Origin: Hyphomicrobium sp.
GTDB taxonomy: Bacteria > Pseudomonadota > Alphaproteobacteria > Rhizobiales > Hyphomicrobiaceae
Length of the DNA stretch: 64,000 bases
Assembly (NCBI GenBank): GCA_003987725.1
Contig: RXJH01000001.1
Location: 186,001-250,000, forward strand
Reading direction: 5' to 3'
Shown one piece after another: positions 59,536 through 64,000 of this stretch. The notes beneath the pieces are model-generated. The model was not told where the DNA came from, ran no database searches, and was given only the letters and a program-made list of their open reading frames with translations. Every line of letters starts with the position of its first letter. The stretch's first letter is position 1. A program made the position numbers and the translations under genes.

Positions 59536-60984
59536 TCATTGTGCCGCAAGACCGGGCTCGGCGTCACCTTCGTGTTGCGGCGCTGCAATCAAGCACTTGT
59601 TCGACAGCAGCAGCACGACGCGCAAGCCGGGCTGATTGTCTTCGAGACGGACTTCGCCGTGATGGAGGCGGGCGACCGCCGCGACGAGGCTCAGCCCGAG
59701 GCCGGTGCCCGGTTTGGTGCGGCTTGCTTCGAGCCGCACGAAGCGCTTCAGTGCTTTTTCCCGATCCACGGCGTCTATGCCCGGACCGTGATCGCCGACG
59801 GAGATGGCGGGGCGTCCGTCCAACAGGCAGGCACGAACGGTGATGACGCTGCCTGGCTCGCCGCCACGCGAGTACTTGATCGCGTTGTCGATGAGGTTGG
59901 CGATCGCCTGTCCGATCAATTGCCGGTTGCCCGAGACGAATAGGCCCTGCTCCGTATCGATCGACAGGGCGAAACCCGCCTCTTCCGCCGCGGGCGCGTA
60001 AAGCTCGCTGACGTCGCTGGCGAAGCGGCCGAGATCGAACGTCTCCGTACTTTCTTCCAGGGCGCCCGCCTCGAGACGCGCGATGAGGAGGAGAGCGTTG
60101 AAGGTCTTGATCAGCTCATCCGCCTTCTCGATCGTTCGCTCGAGGCCTTCGCGATAGGCTTCGCCGCCGCGCGGATCGCGGAGCGCGGCCTCGGCTGAAT
60201 TCCGCAAGCGATTAAGCGGCGTCTTCAAATCGTGGGCGATGTTGTCGGAGACTTCGCGAAGGCCGCTCATCAAGTTTTCGATACGGTCCAACATCTGGTT
60301 GAGGCTGGTTGCGAGGCTATCGAGTTCGCCGCCTTTGCCCGACGTCGGAATGCGGCGCGAAAGATCACCGTCCATGATCTGCCGGCTCGTCGCTGTAATT
60401 TCGTCCATGCGCGTGACGATCAGGCGGCTGACTGCGAGACCTCCGAGGAGGCCGAGGATCGACAGCACGCCAAATCCGAGAAGAAACGTGGTCCGGACGG
60501 AATCTGCGAACGCGCGCTGATCTTCGACGTCGCGGCCAATGATCAGACGCAGACCCGGTCCGAGATCGACGGGAATGGCGACGGCGAGATGCGTTTTCTC
60601 CCGGCCGTTGGCCGTCTGCTGATAGGTAAAAACGCCGCCGTGTCCCTCGGCTTCGAGCTCGGGCGGAATGCGATTGAGATTTCCGGCGATCTTCGTCCCG
60701 TTGGGATCGGCAAGATAATAAAGGCCGGTGCCTTGCGGACGGGAAAGGGCCGTTACCGTCTCGATCAATTTGCCCTGCCCGCCGACTTTCATTTCGGAGG
60801 ACAGGATGCGGGCTTCGCCGTTGAGCGTGGCCAGGACCTGCTCGGTCAGCAGATTGTTGGTTTGCCAGAACAGAACGCCGACGACGATCGCCGCGGCAAA
60901 CAGGAAAAAGGCTACCGCTAACGCGCTCAGTCCAAAAGCTGTCGTCGAGGCCGCTTTCGCGACGCGGTCAAGCAGGGCCGTCAC
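59536..60984 (-). CDS. Sensor histidine kinase of an OmpR-type system
   Basis: A 482-residue kinase. Two transmembrane helices (about 14-40 and 175-200) flank a periplasmic sensor domain. HAMP (about 198-250) leads to HisKA with the H-box SDNIAHDLKTPLNRLR and a full HATPase (N-box NLIDNAIKYS, G1 DHGPGI, G2 GTGLGLSLV). The GTG at 60984 overlaps the response-regulator gene by 17 bases and has AGGA about 10 bases upstream. Its signal is unknown. It is followed after 4 bases by glnE, an unusual operon partner. Confidence 0.92.
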   Translation of the reverse strand: MTALLDRVAKAASTTAFGLSALAVAFFLFAAAIVVGVLFWQTNNLLTEQVLATLNGEARILSSEMKVGGQGKLIETVTALSRPQGTGLYYLADPNGTKIAGNLNRIPPELEAEGHGGVFTYQQTANGREKTHLAVAIPVDLGPGLRLIIGRDVEDQRAFADSVRTTFLLGFGVLSILGLLGGLAVSRLIVTRMDEITATSRQIMDGDLSRRIPTSGKGGELDSLATSLNQMLDRIENLMSGLREVSDNIAHDLKTPLNRLRNSAEAALRDPRGGEAYREGLERTIEKADELIKTFNALLLIARLEAGALEESTETFDLGRFASDVSELYAPAAEEAGFALSIDTEQGLFVSGNRQLIGQAIANLIDNAIKYSRGGEPGSVITVRACLLDGRPAISVGDHGPGIDAVDREKALKRFVRLEASRTKPGTGLGLSLVAAVARLHHGEVRLEDNQPGLRVVLLLSNKCLIAAPQHEGDAEPGLAAQ

Positions 60985-61648
60985 GGATTGTGTATCCTGC
61001 GCCCCGGACCGTGTGCAGCAATTGCCTATCGAAGTTCTTGTCGATCTTGGCGCGAAGACGGGAGACGTGGACGTCGATGACGTTTGTTTGCGGATCGAAG
61101 TGATAATCCCAGACATGCTCGAGCAGCATCGTGCGCGTTACGACCTGACCGGCGTGCTGCATGAGATATTCGAGCAGCCGATACTCACGCGGCTGCAGCA
61201 GAATGTGCTCACCGCCGCGCGTGACGCGGTGCGAGAGACGATCGAGCACGAGATCGCCGACACTGTAACGGGTTTGCTGCTCTTCCGGCGCCGTTCGCCG
61301 GCCGAGCGCTTCGACCCGTGCCAGAAGTTCGGAATAGGCGTAGGGCTTCGTCAGATAGTCGTCGCCACCGGCGCGCAGGCCCTTGACGCGATCGTCGACC
61401 TCACCCAGCGCGGAAAGGATGAGCACGGGCGTGCGATTGGCCTCTGCCCGCAGCGATTTGATGAGTGAGAGTCCGTCGAGGCGCGGCAGCATCCGGTCGA
61501 CAATCAGGACGTCGTAGGCGCCCTCGGTCGCGAGCGCTAGCCCGGCCTCGCCATCATGAGCGAGATCAGCCGTATGGCCGTTCTCTTTCAAAGATTTCTG
61601 AAGGAAAAGCGCGGTTTCTTTATCGTCTTCAATCACGAGCACGCGCAT
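60968..61648 (-). CDS. OmpR/PhoB-type response regulator
   Basis: A 226-residue regulator. The receiver domain (about 1-115) has the acidic pocket EDD near residue 7, the phospho-acceptor aspartate in VLIVDRMLPRLDG (Asp about 51) and the conserved lysine in YLTKPYAYSEL. The C-terminal winged-helix DNA-binding domain (about 125-225) has REYRLLEYLMQHAGQVVTR..VDVHVSRLRAKID. ATG 61648 is the family start; upstream frame has no receiver sequence. Partner kinase gene overlaps its end. Confidence 0.94.
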   Translation of the reverse strand: MRVLVIEDDKETALFLQKSLKENGHTADLAHDGEAGLALATEGAYDVLIVDRMLPRLDGLSLIKSLRAEANRTPVLILSALGEVDDRVKGLRAGGDDYLTKPYAYSELLARVEALGRRTAPEEQQTRYSVGDLVLDRLSHRVTRGGEHILLQPREYRLLEYLMQHAGQVVTRTMLLEHVWDYHFDPQTNVIDVHVSRLRAKIDKNFDRQLLHTVRGAGYTIRDGPA

Positions 61649-61768
61649 GGTGTATGTCCGACTTTCGTCTTCTCTCCGCTCACTGTTTAGCTGGCCGTGC
61701 GCCGGACGTCGAGGCAGCCCCGCCGTTTGATCGACGGAGCTGCCCGAGTTCTTCATGGCTGGTTAACC

Positions 61769-63358
61769 TCAGCCTTTTTTGGAGCTGATCTGAACGGCAA
61801 CGAAGCGCTTCTGATCCGACGACTTGATGTGGAGGAGAACCGCCGTGCGCTTCAGGTCCTGGGCCTTCTTGATGCCTGAGAGGACATCATCCGGAGATCC
61901 GACCGTCTGGCCCGATACCTCGAGGATCACGTCGCCCGGCTTCAGGCCCTTCTGAGCTGCGTCCGAAGAGGGATCAACCTCGGCGATCGCAACACCCTCG
62001 CCGGCGTCCTTGCCGGTCCGGGCCGGCATCAACGTCAGGCCGAGCTGGCTCAGTTCGACGGACGACGGCTTGGCGCTATCGTCGTCGCTGTTGCCGTTGC
62101 TGTCGTCGTCGTTATCGCCTTTCATGGCTGCTTCGGCGTTCTTCGGGAACAGACCGAGCTTCACCTTGATCGTTTGCTCGGCGTTGTTGCGCCAGACCTT
62201 GACGTCGACCGAGGTGTCGGGCGCGAGCTCGGCAATCTTCCGAGCGAGATCGCGACTGTCAGCAATCTTTTCGCCGTTCACCTGGATGATCGCGTCCTGG
62301 GCTTTGATACCCGATTTCGCTGCCGGACCGTTCGGCGTCACTTCGCTGACGAGGGCGCCGTGCGCGTCGGCAAGCCCGACGCTCGCAGCGGTGTCCTCAT
62401 CGACGTTCTGAATCTTGACGCCGAGCCAGCCGCGATTGACCGTGCCGCCAGCCTTCAGCTGCTGAACGACTTCCTTGACGGTTTTAGCAGGGACCGCGAA
62501 GGCGATGCCGACATTGCCGCCTGACGGCGAGAAGATCGCGGTGTTCACACCGATGACTTCGCCGTTGATGTTGACCGTCGGGCCACCCGAGTTGCCGCGG
62601 TTCACGGCAGCGTCGATCTGCAGGTAGTCGTAGGGGCCGGAGCCGATATCGCGTGCCAGTGCCGAAACGATGCCTGCGGTAACGGTGCCGCCGAGGCCGA
62701 ACGGATTGCCGACAGCCAGTGCCCAGTCACCGACGCGGGATTCCTTGTCAGCGAGCTTCAGCGTCGGGAAGGTCTTGTTGCTCTCAATCTTGATGACGGC
62801 GATGTCGGTGCGCTGGTCGGTGCCGATCAGCTTGGCGTCGTACTTCGTGTCGTCGTTGTCGAACGTGACCTGGATCTTCGTCGCGCCGTCGATGACGTGG
62901 TTGTTGGTCACAACGTAGCCATCAGGCGTGATGACGAAGCCTGAGCCCTGGCCTTGAACGATCTTCGGACGCTGCTCCTGCTGGCCGAATTCCTTCGGCA
63001 GGTTCTTGAAGAAGTCGTGGAGCGGATGATCCGGCGGCAAATCCGGAAGCGTGAAGCCCTTGTCGCCCTTCTTGCCGCTCTTGTCGTTCGACGCGAGCTT
63101 GGAAGCGCCGCCATCGTTCACAACCGAGACGGAGACGACGGCCGGTTTGACCTTGTCGACGATGTCGGCAAAGGAGATGGGCGCATTCCCGAAGGGCGTC
63201 TGAATGGTTTGGCCGGCGGTATCTGCAAGAGCTGGAGCCGATGGCGTGAAGAGCCCAAGACTCACCACCGCTGCGGCCGCCATCGCGAGCGATGCCGGCG
63301 CAATTTTTGAAGCTATTTTGTAAGGTGATGTCGTCGACGTACGGCGGGGCAATCGCAT
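61769..63358 (-). CDS. degP: DegP/HtrA-family periplasmic serine protease (Do family)
   Basis: It degrades or refolds damaged periplasmic proteins. The 529-residue chain has a signal peptide (about 1-45), the protease domain with catalytic His154 (NNHVID), Asp185 (TDIAVIKI) and Ser257 (NRGNSGGP), and two PDZ domains (about 280-380 and 430-525). A Lys/Asp-rich insert (about 82-105) precedes the protease core. ATG 63358 has GGAG about 9 bases upstream; a TTG at 63373 adds five residues. Gene order ccmH-degP is common in rhizobia-like bacteria. Confidence 0.94.
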   Translation of the reverse strand: MRLPRRTSTTSPYKIASKIAPASLAMAAAAVVSLGLFTPSAPALADTAGQTIQTPFGNAPISFADIVDKVKPAVVSVSVVNDGGASKLASNDKSGKKGDKGFTLPDLPPDHPLHDFFKNLPKEFGQQEQRPKIVQGQGSGFVITPDGYVVTNNHVIDGATKIQVTFDNDDTKYDAKLIGTDQRTDIAVIKIESNKTFPTLKLADKESRVGDWALAVGNPFGLGGTVTAGIVSALARDIGSGPYDYLQIDAAVNRGNSGGPTVNINGEVIGVNTAIFSPSGGNVGIAFAVPAKTVKEVVQQLKAGGTVNRGWLGVKIQNVDEDTAASVGLADAHGALVSEVTPNGPAAKSGIKAQDAIIQVNGEKIADSRDLARKIAELAPDTSVDVKVWRNNAEQTIKVKLGLFPKNAEAAMKGDNDDDSNGNSDDDSAKPSSVELSQLGLTLMPARTGKDAGEGVAIAEVDPSSDAAQKGLKPGDVILEVSGQTVGSPDDVLSGIKKAQDLKRTAVLLHIKSSDQKRFVAVQISSKKG

Positions 63359-63380
63359 CCCAAGGGTCTCCAAATGAATG

Positions 63381-63448
63381 AAGGCTTCGCTAGCCTTAAT
63401 GTGAGGCGTAGCGAACGCGGGATTACGGCAGCATGTCAGGGACGTTAA
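63381..63448 (-). promoter_or_regulatory. Promoter and hairpin upstream of degP
   Basis: Reading leftward, TTAACG (63448-63443) and TAATCC (63425-63420) are 17 bases apart and fit a moderate housekeeping promoter. Closer to the gene, AAGGCT-TCGCT-AGCCTT (63381-63397) is a perfect inverted repeat that ends 22 bases before the degP start and could be an operator or a leader hairpin. Confidence 0.42.
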
Positions 63449-63485
63449 CTGTTGGTAATCTAGCGTCCGAAGGCGGCGATTTCGG

Positions 63486-63968
63486 CTACTGCCGGTCGCC
63501 CGTAAGGATCGTGTCCAGCTTGGCTTTTTCCTGGTCGGTCAATGGCGCGCTCGGATTGGATACATCCTTTTTCCCGGCGCGCAGAACCAGTACGAGGCCA
63601 CCGATCAGAACCAGGACGGGCGTCAACCAAAGCAGAAGCGTCGATAGCTCGAAACGCGGTTTCAAGAGAACGAATTCGCCGTAGCGGGCGACGACGTAGT
63701 CGAGGACCTGCTGGTCGGAGTCCTTTGCCTCGAGACGCTCGCGCACGAGCCGGCGGAGATCGCCCGCAAGCGGAGCGTCGCTGTCGTCGATCGACTGATT
63801 CTGGCAGACGAGGCAGCGAAGCTCGGCCGAGATCGTCCGGGCCCGCTGTTCGAGCGCAGGATCGGCGAGCATCTCGCCCGGCTGAACGGCAAGCGCGACG
63901 GGCGCGGCAGCGAAGACCGTCCAGACTGTCAAAAATGCGATTGCCGGAAAGCGCCGCAAGATCTTCAC
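63486..63968 (-). CDS. ccmH: Cytochrome c biogenesis protein CcmH (CycL)
   Basis: It is a thiol-disulfide protein that keeps the apocytochrome haem-binding cysteines reduced for haem ligation. The 160-residue chain has a signal peptide (about 1-27), the LRCLVCQNQ motif with both redox cysteines (Cys52, Cys55), and one C-terminal transmembrane helix (about 108-128). This is the short form, without the TPR domain found in E. coli CcmH. The GTG at 63968 overlaps the stop of the preceding gene (GTGA), so it is coupled to it. Confidence 0.93.
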   Translation of the reverse strand: MKILRRFPAIAFLTVWTVFAAAPVALAVQPGEMLADPALEQRARTISAELRCLVCQNQSIDDSDAPLAGDLRRLVRERLEAKDSDQQVLDYVVARYGEFVLLKPRFELSTLLLWLTPVLVLIGGLVLVLRAGKKDVSNPSAPLTDQEKAKLDTILTGDRQ

Positions 63969-64000
63969 TCCGCAGGTACCGCAATGGATGGCCGTGCCTT
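63965..64000 (-). CDS. Last 11 codons of an upstream gene, probably ccmF (partial)
   Basis: The frame read leftward from the right edge encodes KARPSIAVPAE and stops at TGA within the GTGA start of ccmH. In rhizobia-type cycHJKL clusters the gene before cycL (ccmH) is cycK (ccmF), so this is probably the CcmF C-terminus. Too little sequence is present to prove it. Confidence 0.45.
   Translation of the reverse strand, partial: KARPSIAVPAE

Noticed and set aside
1-64000. Mobile elements, CRISPR arrays, tRNA or rRNA genes
   Set aside because: I looked for transposase or integrase proteins, spaced direct repeats, and clover-leaf or ribosomal RNA segments and saw none; gaps between genes are too short for most of these.

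Overview
The window is high-GC, densely coded chromosomal DNA of an alphaproteobacterium. Gene content and order suggest Hyphomicrobiales, possibly a Hyphomicrobium-like methylotroph, but that placement is inference. The grounds are a ccmH-degP-response regulator-histidine kinase-glnE string, paired retropepsin-like proteases, a DivJ/PleC-like membrane kinase, the carboxyspermidine route to polyamines, a SoxYZ-like carrier with SoxC, and a guanidine-degradation locus. I see no insertion sequence, prophage, CRISPR array, tRNA or rRNA.

Layout. 1-8.3 kb: msrA, an ornithine/lysine decarboxylase behind a strongly structured leader, a two-haem c-type cytochrome with a DUF4384 tail, a small membrane protein with its own terminator, threonine dehydratase, a low-complexity exported protein and a 3-hydroxyisobutyrate-dehydrogenase relative. 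8.3-23.5 kb: an Lrp regulator, a DUF442 phosphatase-like protein, a GST, a thermonuclease, a membrane histidine kinase, two aspartic proteases, phosphomannomutase, TauE/SafE and DusA, a membrane-embedded alpha/beta hydrolase with a neighbour of unknown function, MarR and AraC regulators, and an extensin-like protein. 23.5-32.2 kb: a TPR/O-GlcNAc-transferase/methyltransferase fusion and an RND efflux pump with a divergent TetR gene and a tandem operator.

32.2-42.2 kb is the centrepiece. A sigma-54 promoter and a guanidine-I (ykkC) aptamer precede an ABC transporter. A guanidine-II (mini-ykkC) aptamer then sits in the 113-base gap before two DUF1989 proteins (carboxyguanidine deiminase type), a urea/guanidine carboxylase and allophanate hydrolase. 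Read together, these genes take up guanidine, carboxylate it, deiminate carboxyguanidine to allophanate, and hydrolyse that to ammonia and CO2. Expression would need both nitrogen limitation (sigma-54) and guanidine, sensed twice by unrelated RNA classes.

42.3-46.5 kb holds a three-gene SoxYZ-SoxC-mini-SoxD cluster and a convergent porin. 47.6-50.8 kb holds carboxyspermidine dehydrogenase and decarboxylase around two small unknown genes; the decarboxylase that could feed them putrescine is 46 kb away. 50.9-56.5 kb holds pepN, a degenerate histidine kinase and an ECF sigma/anti-sigma/periplasmic-sensor module. 56.5-64 kb is a leftward run of ccmH, degP, an OmpR-type two-component system and glnE; the last codons of a gene that is probably ccmF enter from the right edge.
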